64,000 bases of DNA from Beroe forskalii. Taxonomy: Eukaryota; Ctenophora; Nuda; Beroida; Beroidae. The translations under genes were made by a program, and so were the position numbers. The stretch is from NCBI GenBank assembly GCA_011033025.1, contig WFMF01000038.1, positions 372,001 through 436,000 of the forward strand, written 5' to 3'. Of the stretch, positions 53,940 through 64,000 are shown piece by piece (within the stretch, counting starts at the first letter, position 1; each line of letters starts with the position of its first letter). Under the pieces are notes generated by a model. The model was not told the origin of the DNA. It ran no database searches and saw only the letters and a program-made list of their open reading frames with translations.

Positions 53940-56900
53940 TATCACAATTATTTTTGTAATTTTGTTAGGGGCCAAGTTATTGCATGTGAAGCCTGCTTCA
54001 CATTTACCTGTTTGATATCCCGTCAAACTTTATTGACATTTTTTTCAATTCATTGCTGTACAATATAGTTTGTAAAGTTTTATATAAAAAAGATGAACAT
54101 GTACAGTCATGTTTTGGCCCCCTATCATGGCCTTATTGCCACTGTCATGTCAACACATACTGAAAATTAGCACTCAAAATCATAAAAAACAAAACACTCA
54201 AGAAGTGGGATGGGTACTTGGTGCCCAGGGTTGTTCAGCAAGTCCCATCTGGTGTGAGGGCAGTGAGGCACGACAAAGGTTTAAAGGACTGGCTGGATCC
54301 AAGGCAGTCCTAGGAGTTGATGGTGGGACTGAAGGCCAGAAAAACAAAAAGCCTTCTGGGAGGACAATGCTGGTATCTGGGGTGAAAGTGCCAGCCCTTC
54401 TCCCTGCTGCACATAGTACCATTGCTGATTAAATGGGATTGTCCAGGTCCACAATACCATTACATAAGCAATGGCACTGTGTGCAGCAGGGAAACCACCT
54501 GAACCAACCAGAAATCACCAAACCCACTGAACCCACCCAAAACCATCTGAAACCACCCAAAACGATCCAAACCCACCCTGGACAAAACCCCCTAAACGTT
54601 GTCTTTACCCTAACCAGTTAACCATTAACCTTGCCATAACCCTAACCATAACTCTAACCACAACCCTAACCCTAACTCTTACCCTAACCATAACTCTAAC
54701 CCAACCCTTACCCTTTGTTTTGGGTGGATTTCCAAGGTTTTGGATGGTTCCTGCTTTGAGTATCGACCAAGAAAGCAAGGTTAAGATTGCTGGTGTTAAT
54801 TTTGGGATTTGTGTTCAATTCATCACTGCAAATTCCCTACAAATACAGGTTTGCTACAGCTCATTTAGGACAATGCCTGTTTGTTACTGATAAGTTATAG
54901 TTAAGTATTTAGCTTATTCACTTCTCAATTTAAACTGAGAGTCAAAGAAATTATTACATGTATGCCCATAAGGTTAAGTTTTTGTTTCAGAGGTTTCAGT
55001 AGAAGTAGGTTTCAGTAAAAGTATGTTGCCAACACTCTCCTTACTCTCATCATTCATCAGACTCTATGTTTGCCTACACGCATAAATTTGCATTCATGTT
55101 ATGATAAAGAAAACAATTCTGAACTAATGAAGTAATGCATTGCCAGCAACCATTTGGTTCTACATTAATCTTGAATCTAATTTTCCTCTTTCTCAGAAAG
55201 TCAGTACCTATGGTTTCAAATGTTCTTCTTGCAAGAAATAACCCAGAAGCAGTCTCAAAAAAGTTAGTCCAAATATTAAGGAATATTACTTTATAAGGTG
55301 TGCCCACCAATCATTGTTGTTCTGAGTGTTGGATGCCAACATGCCTAATATGTCATTCAAACAAGTGTGTCATCTGAATTTCAAGTGTTAGGTATATCAT
55401 TGCAGGTAGCTAATTCATATGAGTTGTGATTGATCAGCTCTCAGGTAAAAACTGAAATACTTGTCCTTTAAAACTATGACATCCTATCCTTACATGATTG
55501 TGTTGCAGAGTTTCTCGGTTCTCCAAGGGCATTGGGTTGAGCCCAGTTTAGTTATCAGCTTAGTCTATGTATACTGTAGGTAGTGTTGTTTATGCATACC
55601 TAAATGATGATAATATCAGAGACTAGAGTTTAATTTCCGAGAGCTGTTATGTTGAAATCATACTTCATACCATACCACCCATGTCTTAGAAAACAAAACA
55701 TGTCAAGCATGCAGCTTGCCGATGTTTTATGACAGAGTATCACGTTTAAAGGATGTGCATGAGTGATAGGCAGTCCAATGTCAACAATTGACCACTCTGA
55801 ACCATGACAATGGTGTCATTAACTCCTGTGCATGGCATCTTATCACATGTTTAAGACAGTGACTGGTGTGCAGTGAAAGTCTTGGCATGCTTGAAGCTCC
55901 TAGTTAAATCTATGCTGATTTAATGTTTATTTAAAAGTTTTGTTTTACGTCAGTCAAGGCGAGGCTGGTTATTTAATTGAAAGTGAACTGAGATCGACAC
56001 GGTATAACTGTTTTTTGAACGTTTCTTTTGCTTCTGATACTCTGACACAACGTAATGACGATATTTGACAGGATTCGACACTCTCCCAATAAATTGTAAG
56101 TAGCATTATGACTATTTCCCCCGTAGCTCCATGGGGTCAGTTCATGATGGCTTGAAAAGTAAAATTAATTAATTGTAAAACCACCAATAATTGTTAAATC
56201 ATGAAATTAGATGATCACCATTAATTTTAGTGAGTTATTTAATGTAATCAGTAAATAGTTGACGGCAAATGATATTTTATTCAATTGATTTGGGTGTTCC
56301 ATGCCCCTTCACGAACATGATCACAACATTAATGATCTGCCACAATTATTAATCTAGCAGATGCAGTTTTGTCGTGAAGGAACCCATCTAACCCACGTTG
56401 TGTGACACTTTATAAGTTTATAGAACCCTCTTACGTTTCTAATATAAAAACTTGCCTGATTGGGTCAATATTGGTTCAGGCACTTGCCCTTTAGGCTGCG
56501 GGGCTAAACTGGATACATTCCTCAGGCACTGCACTCGGAAAGTATCCCAAAATGAACCCAATGGGCACATTTCTAAATGTATTTTATGTATTCTTAACTA
56601 GGTAGTAGGTACCTCTCAATCTCAAATACACTTATTGTTTCTGTCTTGTTTCTGCACTCATATTGTTTTCATATGATTCCAATATTCCATGCTCCTCTGA
56701 TCAATCAGTGGCCTATCATTGTTAAAGAGGACAAGTTGCCATAATGCCCGTATTGCCGTGTCCGAGAGGCATCTTGTTGTCTCATATTAGACAAAACACT
56801 TTGAGCTGCAAGGCCCGACTACCTGTCTGCCAGACTTCTCTTTACTTCAATGTCCGATGTAGCAAGTTACTGATTACACTGAGTGTTTTACACTCGACTT

Positions 56901-57765
56901 TATTAATTACGATTTTCTTGCTCGGCTAACTTAACTTTTGTAATAATTAGTAATTCATTGTAGTATTTGATGAAAGTGTTGCATTGACGCTTTGTTTTTT
57001 GTGGCTAACACAGTTTTGAGATGCACAACAAAAAACACTTGTCAAGCTGGAAGAGCCACGGCTAGTGTCTCATTGCTTATTGTTTACTTCTTTTCTTTTG
57101 TGTTAGCACCACGTGACCCCAATGGTAGTGTATGAGCAATGTGATTTGCCACAGTCACGTGATCACCACGACATTGCATTGGAAGACAGATTAAAAGGAC
57201 GATATTAATATAATTCAATTGGAGTTGAGGATGGGTTGGAACTCCCATAATTCAAATCAAATTTAAGTTGTCTAATCTTTAATTTTGGAACAAAGAAATG
57301 TTTTTATCACAGCAAATATTTCAGAGAAAGAGATGAGAAGTTTGACTCCCGGATGTCGCTTAACTCCGACCCTATTGGTTAGTTCTAATGCTCAATGCTA
57401 TATTGCTATAAGAGATAACAATACACTCTGCTTTCATAAAATAGCAATCATCAATTTTACCAGACTTCTCTACATCATCAGTCAGCAGTCGCTCATGACC
57501 TTAGTATTATCTAATGATGACTAGTTCGAAATTCGCCCTCCTTTTAACATGAGTGTGTAATCAATGCTTATGTGATATCATTCATTTTTTAAATTCCATG
57601 AAAATTAATTCCACTAACCACTTGAATGTATCACAAAATCCAGCCAGTTGTTATTCGTATTAAAGCCGCCTGAATCTTCTTCAATTTCAAAAATCTCAGT
57701 CCACCCTGTAAACAATAACTTAACAACAGCTTACACTCTCTTTCTGTAACCTGAACATCTTACCC
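53940..57765. other. Spacer with telomere-like tract and dispersed repeat
   Basis: No gene supported. 54600-54720 holds degenerate CCCTAA repeats (TAACCCTAACC with CATAACTC variants). 56450-56590 is a diverged copy of the repeat at 23500-23615. The remainder is AT-rich; upstream exons of the 57774 gene are expected here but were not identified. Confidence 0.45.
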
Positions 57766-57773
57766 CCTCACAG

Positions 57774-57989
57774 AGCAAGTGAAAGCGCTGGAGCTGAGCA
57801 CGCGTGGCTCAGTGTACAGTGACAGTGGTGTATCCTGCACCTCCTCACGTCACCGCGGCGTACACCACCGTGGGGAAGAGGAACTGAGGCACATCAACAA
57901 GATGTACGATGCCTATGACAACGTCAGCGTGAGGTCTCACGCTACGTCACGCAGCAACTCTACTTACCGCTCTGCTGGGGAGATATCAG
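57774..57989 (+). CDS. Internal exon of a Ser-rich protein
   Basis: The exon between cctcacag and ATATCAG|gtaagg has 71 codons. It encodes QVKALELSTRGSVYSDSGVS then SSRHRGVHHRGEEELRHINK and YDNVSVRSHATSRSNSTYRS. GC content and splice sites mark it as coding against an AT-rich background. The many Ser with Arg suggest a cytoplasmic phosphorylated tail. The family is not recognised. Confidence 0.7.
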
Positions 57990-58174
57990 GTAAGGTTGCT
58001 TGGAATGGCAGAGTGGTGCTTAGCAACACTGAGCTGCTGCTTGGTTACAGTGTGGGTACTGATAGCAAGATTTTGCGTCAGATTTCAGAATTTCAAAATT
58101 AAACTGGTCTTTCTTTGATATTCTGGTATCTTAAATGATACTTGGCGAATAATCTAAACTGGAATTTGTTTCAG

Positions 58175-58266
58175 CCTCTGTATCAACATTCAAGCCGTTC
58201 CTATTCAACACCAACTCAGACTGCTCTGACGTTAATCCTGACAACAGCAATCCTTTTGAAAAGTAA
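58175..58266 (+). CDS. Terminal exon ending in NPF
   Basis: The exon after tgtttcag joins the previous one in frame (G plus CC gives Ala). It encodes SVSTFKPFLFNTNSDCSDVN and PDNSNPFEK before TAA. An NPF tripeptide near the C-terminus is the ligand of EH domains in endocytic proteins, which would fit a membrane receptor or adaptor tail (inference). The stop overlaps a good donor (GAAAA|gtaagc), so an alternative longer end is possible. Confidence 0.6.
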
Positions 58267-58269
58267 GCT

Positions 58270-60670
58270 GTGCACAAAGTACATCTTAAAGTCTTAAGAT
58301 TTTAGCAGCAATGATATATTTTTGAATGCTCCTTTATTATTAATAAACTTTTACATTATTATTATGCTTCTTCACAACTGCAATATATAGTGTATCCGAA
58401 TTAACAGGGGAGTTTTTTTAGAGTCAAGGATAATTCTATGATAATAGATTAATCCTCTCTATCCCCAAAGTTTCATCCTCCCATTCCTGCGGTTTTCTTG
58501 CCCACCATTCCCACATTTTCATCCTCCCTAGTCCCACAGTTAAGGTGGGAAGCAGGGAACCAGAATAAACGTCAAATTATGAATCGCCGTCATATTACTA
58601 TTATATAAGGCTATTAGGTAGATATTTCGACAAGTTCTTCGTGTCATTTTCAACTTGAATTTGGATGACCTATTAAACACTTCAATTATAGAAGTGGTGA
58701 ATTGCTGTTGACTACCACCCGGCACCCACGACTACTTGGTAGTACCGTGGTAGTAATGTGGTTTCCACGTTACCTACCTTGGAGGTGAAATATTGAAATA
58801 GCTGGGTGTCAATATATTTAATTCACCCAGAGGCCACTTATAAATATCTATTAAATTTCAACTTCTATAACAGACTTTTCAAGTAAAATAACCATGTGTC
58901 AGAGAATGCAATTCATCTGTCAGCGGTCATGACAGTTTAACAGTATGTCGACGAGGGTGTGGTGAATATGCCCGCACATACCTTTACAATTTTATTACAG
59001 ACAAACCATAGCTGCTAGAAAGCTGATTTTCACTCTATCTTCGATTTTGCCTATTTCGAGTATGACTGAATAAAAATAAATTTTCAATTTTAATTAGTTC
59101 GTTAATTAAGGCTAATTTGATTAAAGATGGTTGCAAAAGTACCTTAAAACTAGCGTGTGGTATTTTTACCCTACAGAGGCGCATGACATCAAAGGAATCT
59201 AATTGCGGTTGAGAAATTAGACCAGTCCTCCTTGCACCCATCTTTGGAACTCGTAATTCGATAACAATTAGTGAGGGATGGGATAGTGTAGGAAACCTAA
59301 TCATGTGGAGACTTCATAAATACACAGGAAATTATTTTGAAAGTGTAAATAACGATTTAGCGGCAAGAAAACAATGAGATCATGTGCCATTTATAAAGTA
59401 GATCTTTTGCAAGAGTGACGTAACTATCATTATCCAGAGTGTGGAATTGATATCGCCCGTGAGTCAACAATTTTGCTTCGGACAGATTATCCATCAGATG
59501 ATATTACAAAAAGTTGAAATACCCTTACTGTTTGTGTTAAGTATACCTTTTACTTAACAAAAGTGCACTGTATGTATGAGGATTTCAATGCCGCTTAATT
59601 ACCTAGAGCACTGTAATACCTTATCACCTTGTCTGTCAGAACGCGAAAAAATTGAGCTTATCAGCTACCTAAGCCATTATGGCCTTTTGATTACTTCTTT
59701 CTGCAGTACACCTATTAAATCGTAGGTAATTATGACTTAATGATAATCGATAATTTTAGATAATCAGCAATGTTATAACACTTCCTACCGGGTAGAACGT
59801 CAAAACGTAGTTGGTAATCTTAGAAAGTTGTTAGCCGTACGATTTGGCCTTGTTTTTGGTCGATAACGGAGTTTTGAGTCTGGAGAATGGTGCAATGATC
59901 ACAATAATTGCATTCCTAATATGGAAACAGAAGCCGTATCTTATGGGACAAATTATCACGGACGTGACATTCACGCTGATAACCTCAGCATGAAGATTAA
60001 CGTCCGTGAAGATTTTTGCGGTGATACTAATGTCCGTGAAAATTAAGTCAGTTATTTCCTCTTAAAATTTATCGGGTAGAGACGCAATATTTCTGACTTT
60101 ACTGCTTTAAATGCAGAAATAATGAAAATTTCTAAGGAAATTTTACCTCTTTTTCAAAGAAACATGGAAATTTATCATAGGTACATATTAATTACTTAAC
60201 GAAAAAAGTGAAAAATCTTCAATTCAAGTGTTCAGATCGTGGAAAAATTTGGAAAGCTGAATTTTTTGTCTTTTTGTTGCAATTTGAAATGACAGGATCG
60301 ATCTTGAATATTAATGATGTCTGTGAAATTTTAGTTTTTAGGTCCGTGAAACTTAATCCGTGATAGGGTAATTATGTCCGATAAGGTAATTCTCTGTTGG
60401 CATACGGCAGAGATTGGCCATAATAGTTGGTGCATTTCTAAAAGGAAAGCTGAGCCACCATGAATTCTGAAAAACGTATCATTTTCTGAACCTTGTCGTT
60501 GGAAGTTGGCTTCCGGTCAAATATGAAATGAAAGTACAAAATTCGTCCCTGAAACGGCGTTTTATCTGCGATAATAGGTACCGACGCTTTTTTCCTACAA
60601 TACCATACAATTTCCCAATGTTGGTGAAACAAACATTGTCTGTTGTTTTTACTATTTGATGAGAGATACA
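58270..60670. other. No gene seen
   Basis: AT-rich. TCCGTGA/TCACGGA words occur several times in both orientations between 59955 and 60380, perhaps a decayed inverted-repeat element. Confidence 0.4.
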
Positions 60671-60674
60671 TCAG

Positions 60675-61320
60675 CTACACGTTAGCTGTGAGGCAACTAA
60701 ACTGTTTCATAGTTAGCTGTATGATACTGTGTTAGCTGTGAGGCGACTGTGTAATAGTGGGTGAAATCTGTAGGTATTAGATATTATATAACAGGCTACA
60801 GTGTACCTAATAGGGGACGGACATTTCATCCCAAGACACTATTCATCTCACAATAAGTATATCAGCTCTCTGCAAGGGTAAGGTTATGGGTTTGGATCAA
60901 AGTTGGGGTTTGGGTTTAGTCATGGTTAGGGCAGGGAGATAATGTGACCTGAGATGAAATGTCGTGAGATTAAGAAATCGCCCACCCGGTCGGTGTTATA
61001 GTTAGTTGTATGAATGCTGTGTTAGACTGTTAGCTGTGAGGCGACTGTGTCATGAATACTGTTAGCCGAGATAGTAGATACTATAACAGTATAACAGGCG
61101 ACAGTGTCATAGTTACTAGTTAGCTGTATGGATAATGTAACATCTTTCTTAGATGAGATATAACAGGCGACAGTGTCATAGTTAGCTGTATGGAAACTGA
61201 AACATCTGCGTTAGCCGAGATATAAAAGATATAACAGGCGACAGTGTCATAATAAGCTGTATGAATACTGCGACATCTGTGAGGCGACTGGTCATAGCTA
61301 ACTGTATGAGTTTTGTGTGA
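60675..61320. repeat. Diffuse minisatellite around GTTAGCTGTATG
   Basis: Irregular copies of ATAACAGGCGACAGTGTCAT followed by AGTTAGCTGTATG and ACATCTG...GTTAGCCGAGA, with unit length about 55-75 bp. Copies are interrupted by unique sequence at 60830-60990. Confidence 0.75.
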
Positions 61321-61324
61321 CATT

Positions 61325-62445
61325 TTGTGATGCTCTTTCTTAGCTTTTTAATGGTTTTAACAATTTACGATATTATACTGTACCTACTGCAAATTTTTAT
61401 ATCTTTCACGTCAAAACTACAGCTTTCTCGGGCTGGTAATTTCTGTAAGTTTTACGAGGCCAGGCTCTGTTCACAGAATTTTGTTTGCGCTACCTAAAGC
61501 AATTTTACATTAATCTTACACTCTTGAGAGATTATCATGTCTGTAATGTAATCTGAACATTATCACACTATCACCGGCAACATTACCTAGGCAAGCCGCA
61601 AATCTAATTAGCTGCAGGCAAGCCCACTCCCACCTTTGGAGAAGTGTTTCAAAACCTAATTACGCATCCACTACAGAAGCGAATCCTTAATTATTTAATT
61701 AGTAAAATTTTGCACGTGTTAGAAGTTGGAAAAAATAAAATAGTGGAGTTCAATACGCAAGCACACAGCATCACAGTCATACAATTTTTTAAGAAAACAA
61801 ACGTTCAGAAAGTGTAGGACTTTTTCACCACACGCTCGTCCACTCTCTACCATGTCTAGTCCATAAACTGTTAAGATTTATGATTTAGGGAGAAATTATA
61901 CCAAGTAAGCATTAATTAGTCTACAACCTTGTGGTTTCATGAATAATCCTGGAAACAATATTCTCATATGCGCCCAGCGACTTGAATTTAATATTTATAT
62001 TTTTATAAAAACAAGTTTTTTCGAATATATTAGCATATTTCAAGGTTTGAATATTCAAAATGTTTTATTGTTTTTATACTCGAAAATGGCACGTCATGGG
62101 CAATTGTCTGTGGTTATTATTTAAAAGCAATGATCTGTGTCATTTTTAAACATATCATCTCATTCAATTTAGTTTGCTTGTCAGCCACTTGGGCGACTTG
62201 AAAATGAATATTTTGTAATTCACAGAGCAATTTACAAGGTCTAAAATGAAAGGGAATCCAATGAAATCGTTCAACAATAATGATTGTATGATTCAACCCA
62301 ACATAATTTCTTGAAGTTGCAATTCTCAATGTGTTTATCGCAAGATTTATCTTTTTACCATGTTATTTGCATTCTTATATGCTTTTCAACATCAGCTTTA
62401 GTGTACCAATCATTGAATTGTGGCTAACTGATTGATTCTTAGATT
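61325..62445. other. Upstream of the second LDLa GPCR, nothing seen
   Basis: AT-rich non-coding sequence. No promoter motif can be supported. Confidence 0.4.
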
Positions 62446-62451
62446 ATAAAT

Positions 62452-64000
62452 ATGAAAGGTGGTGGCAGCAAAACGTCATTCTTTTTCTTGATCTTCATTC
62501 TTCGGGGACGAGCATTTCAGAAAAATTATTCCAAGTCGGTATTTTTAAATGATGAAATCATTGGCCAGTCATCAATAAGTTCGGTCAATGAAGTGGTAGG
62601 GAGCGAAAGATGTATGATCAAAACAGCTTTGTCCCTTTTTATCCCAATCAGACAAGTGTCGATAATTAACAAGATAAATTCACCTGCATTCAATCTATCA
62701 AATATTGCTGTTACTAAGAGATCTGTTTGTGAATTTAATCTTGATACACTTTACCTCATGACGAAAGCACCAAATGAATTTTTGAAACATAGTGCATACA
62801 AGACATGGCATGATATCAAATGGTATTGTGAGGAAAATCCAAGAAGCCAGGTCTCATGCAAAGCTGTTCCCAACTGCTTGACTGGAGAGTGCGGATGTAA
62901 CGATCAGTTTTACTGCCCTGATAAATCAGGATGCATTTTAGAAGAACAAACATGTGATGGAATCCATGACTGCAGAGATGGCTCAGATGAGTGTCTCTGC
63001 GAGGGTTTCATGAAACTGAATTGTTCTGCTTTAGCCCCCAAAATATATTGCATTAGCAAAGAAAATTATTGCCTACGTTTCCATTCTTTGGATCCTAAGA
63101 CACAAATGATATTGAACAAATGCGTTCAGGAGAGTGGCATTAATAAAGTTAAGTGTCGAAAGTTCTTTAACAGGGAGTGGAAGAAGCCAAAGAATCCCAT
63201 TCTAATGTGCATAGATTCAATTCTTAACCAGCTTCCAGAATTGGTGAATCAAAATCTAAGTATGGAAGATTATCGATCGTTTTGTGAAAACAACTGCCTC
63301 GAACACTACAATGGTGAAGGTTGGAATAGATTTTGTAAGTATCTAATTTATGGTGGCCTTGGGAACTCTGGTATCCACTTTTTTTGCTCGGGTCAAGCAT
63401 TCTACATGGATGCAGTTTGTGATGAAAACATCGATTGTGAAGATGGTCAAGATGAAATTGGTTGCCCTGGAAGGTTTTATTGCCATGAAAACACAACTGA
63501 ATGGGTGGACAATGACAAAGTTTGTAACAATGAAAAAGATTGTTCCAATGGAGCCGATGAGTGTGAGAACTGTTATTTGGGAGAATTCTCATCATCCAAC
63601 TTTTTGATAAGTTCGAAGATTATTTTCTATCTGACACTTATCACTGGATTGTCATCATTAATTTTGAATACGAAGCAAGGATACGAATGCTATGCTCTTG
63701 TTCCATCACGGCATTCAGGGAAACTTGATCGTATTGTTAGACTCCAGATATTTCTCTATGATTTCCTCATGGGAATGTATCAATGTTCTCTTGTGGCTGC
63801 ATCAATTACTTTTCAGTGCAAAGGTGATTACTGCAACTTTGATCAGGAATGGAGATCAAGCGTTTATTGTTCAGTTTTGGGGATACTGTTCACTTTTTCA
63901 TCGGCAGGCTCATTGCTATCAATTGCACTGATGAGTGTGATAAGGTGTATCTATTGCTTGAGTAGTATTGCAGTCCATATAAAAACATCTACCATAAATA
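62452..64000 (+). CDS. Second LDLa-repeat GPCR, 3' truncated by window
   Basis: From ATG at 62452 one frame stays open to the window edge (516 codons, no stop). It opens with a signal-like segment (SKTSFFFLIFILRGRAF) and has LDLa modules such as TCDGIHDCRDGSDEC, VCDENIDCEDGQDEIGC and VCNNEKDCSNGADEC. Transmembrane segments begin at about 63615 (IIFYLTLITGLSSLIL), followed by DFLMGMYQCSLVAASITF and a third helix with SLLSIALMSVIR. The layout matches the minus-strand receptor at 34523-38752, and SMTLISVIRLNEI there corresponds to IALMSVIRCIY here. It is therefore a diverged paralogue in the relaxin/GRL101-like group without visible leucine-rich repeats. No intron is seen in this part. Confidence 0.85.
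   Translation, partial: MKGGGSKTSFFFLIFILRGRAFQKNYSKSVFLNDEIIGQSSISSVNEVVGSERCMIKTALSLFIPIRQVSIINKINSPAFNLSNIAVTKRSVCEFNLDTLYLMTKAPNEFLKHSAYKTWHDIKWYCEENPRSQVSCKAVPNCLTGECGCNDQFYCPDKSGCILEEQTCDGIHDCRDGSDECLCEGFMKLNCSALAPKIYCISKENYCLRFHSLDPKTQMILNKCVQESGINKVKCRKFFNREWKKPKNPILMCIDSILNQLPELVNQNLSMEDYRSFCENNCLEHYNGEGWNRFCKYLIYGGLGNSGIHFFCSGQAFYMDAVCDENIDCEDGQDEIGCPGRFYCHENTTEWVDNDKVCNNEKDCSNGADECENCYLGEFSSSNFLISSKIIFYLTLITGLSSLILNTKQGYECYALVPSRHSGKLDRIVRLQIFLYDFLMGMYQCSLVAASITFQCKGDYCNFDQEWRSSVYCSVLGILFTFSSAGSLLSIALMSVIRCIYCLSSIAVHIKTSTIN

Overview
The window is nuclear DNA of a multicellular animal, most likely a marine invertebrate; the species cannot be told from the sequence. The evidence is: genes split into short exons by GT-AG introns; a cilium-type small protein, LDLa-module GPCRs, a C2-domain gene and a mitochondrial carrier; CR1-like LINE ORF1 remains and an LTR element; TTAGGG-type telomere-like tracts; and AT-rich introns. 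Roughly a fifth of the window is minisatellite, by eye. Nothing bacterial or viral was seen.

Layout. 1-540 is a 34-bp minisatellite cut by the window edge. 1177-1371 is one exon of a mitochondrial carrier (minus strand). 4166-14304 holds six phase-consistent exons, plus one duplicated mini-exon, of a minus-strand gene with an acidic, Ser-rich C-terminus. From 21665 to 31742 lies a chain of minus-strand exons that builds a C2 domain followed by a helical region resembling a RhoGEF (DH) domain; an ATG exon at 43850-43936 is in a compatible phase. These blocks may be one gene of about 40 kb, but that is inference. 19480-20391 (plus) is a TauD/TfdA-type dioxygenase gene with an in-frame TAG. 26783-27745 is a decayed rhodopsin-type GPCR pseudogene. 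34523-38752 (minus) is an LDLa-repeat GPCR with a signal-peptide exon. 44641-47210 (plus) is a four-exon ciliary protein resembling C20orf85/CIMIP1. 57774-58266 (plus) is the 3' end of an unidentified gene ending in an NPF motif. 62452-64000 (plus) is a second LDLa GPCR that runs off the window.

Mobile DNA. Three large non-autonomous terminal-inverted-repeat elements carry minisatellites inside them: 15473-18361, 22544-24878 and 41164-43510. Two of them have perfect 8-bp target-site duplications (TATAATTT and TACCCATA), as hAT-like transposons do. A complete LTR element at 50275-53078 has LTRs that look identical by eye (294 bp), a GCAGC target duplication and only gag-like ORFs; it sits inside a LINE ORF1. 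Several MITE-like palindromes and dispersed repeats are also present.

The most unusual theme is that the 3' end of an exon together with its splice donor has been tandemly copied at four separate places: 4833/4944, 21120-21690, 22497/24889 and 43688/43816. In one case the copies form a minisatellite. Most tandem arrays lie in introns, but two have spread inside coding exons (6399-6661 and 13501-13830).
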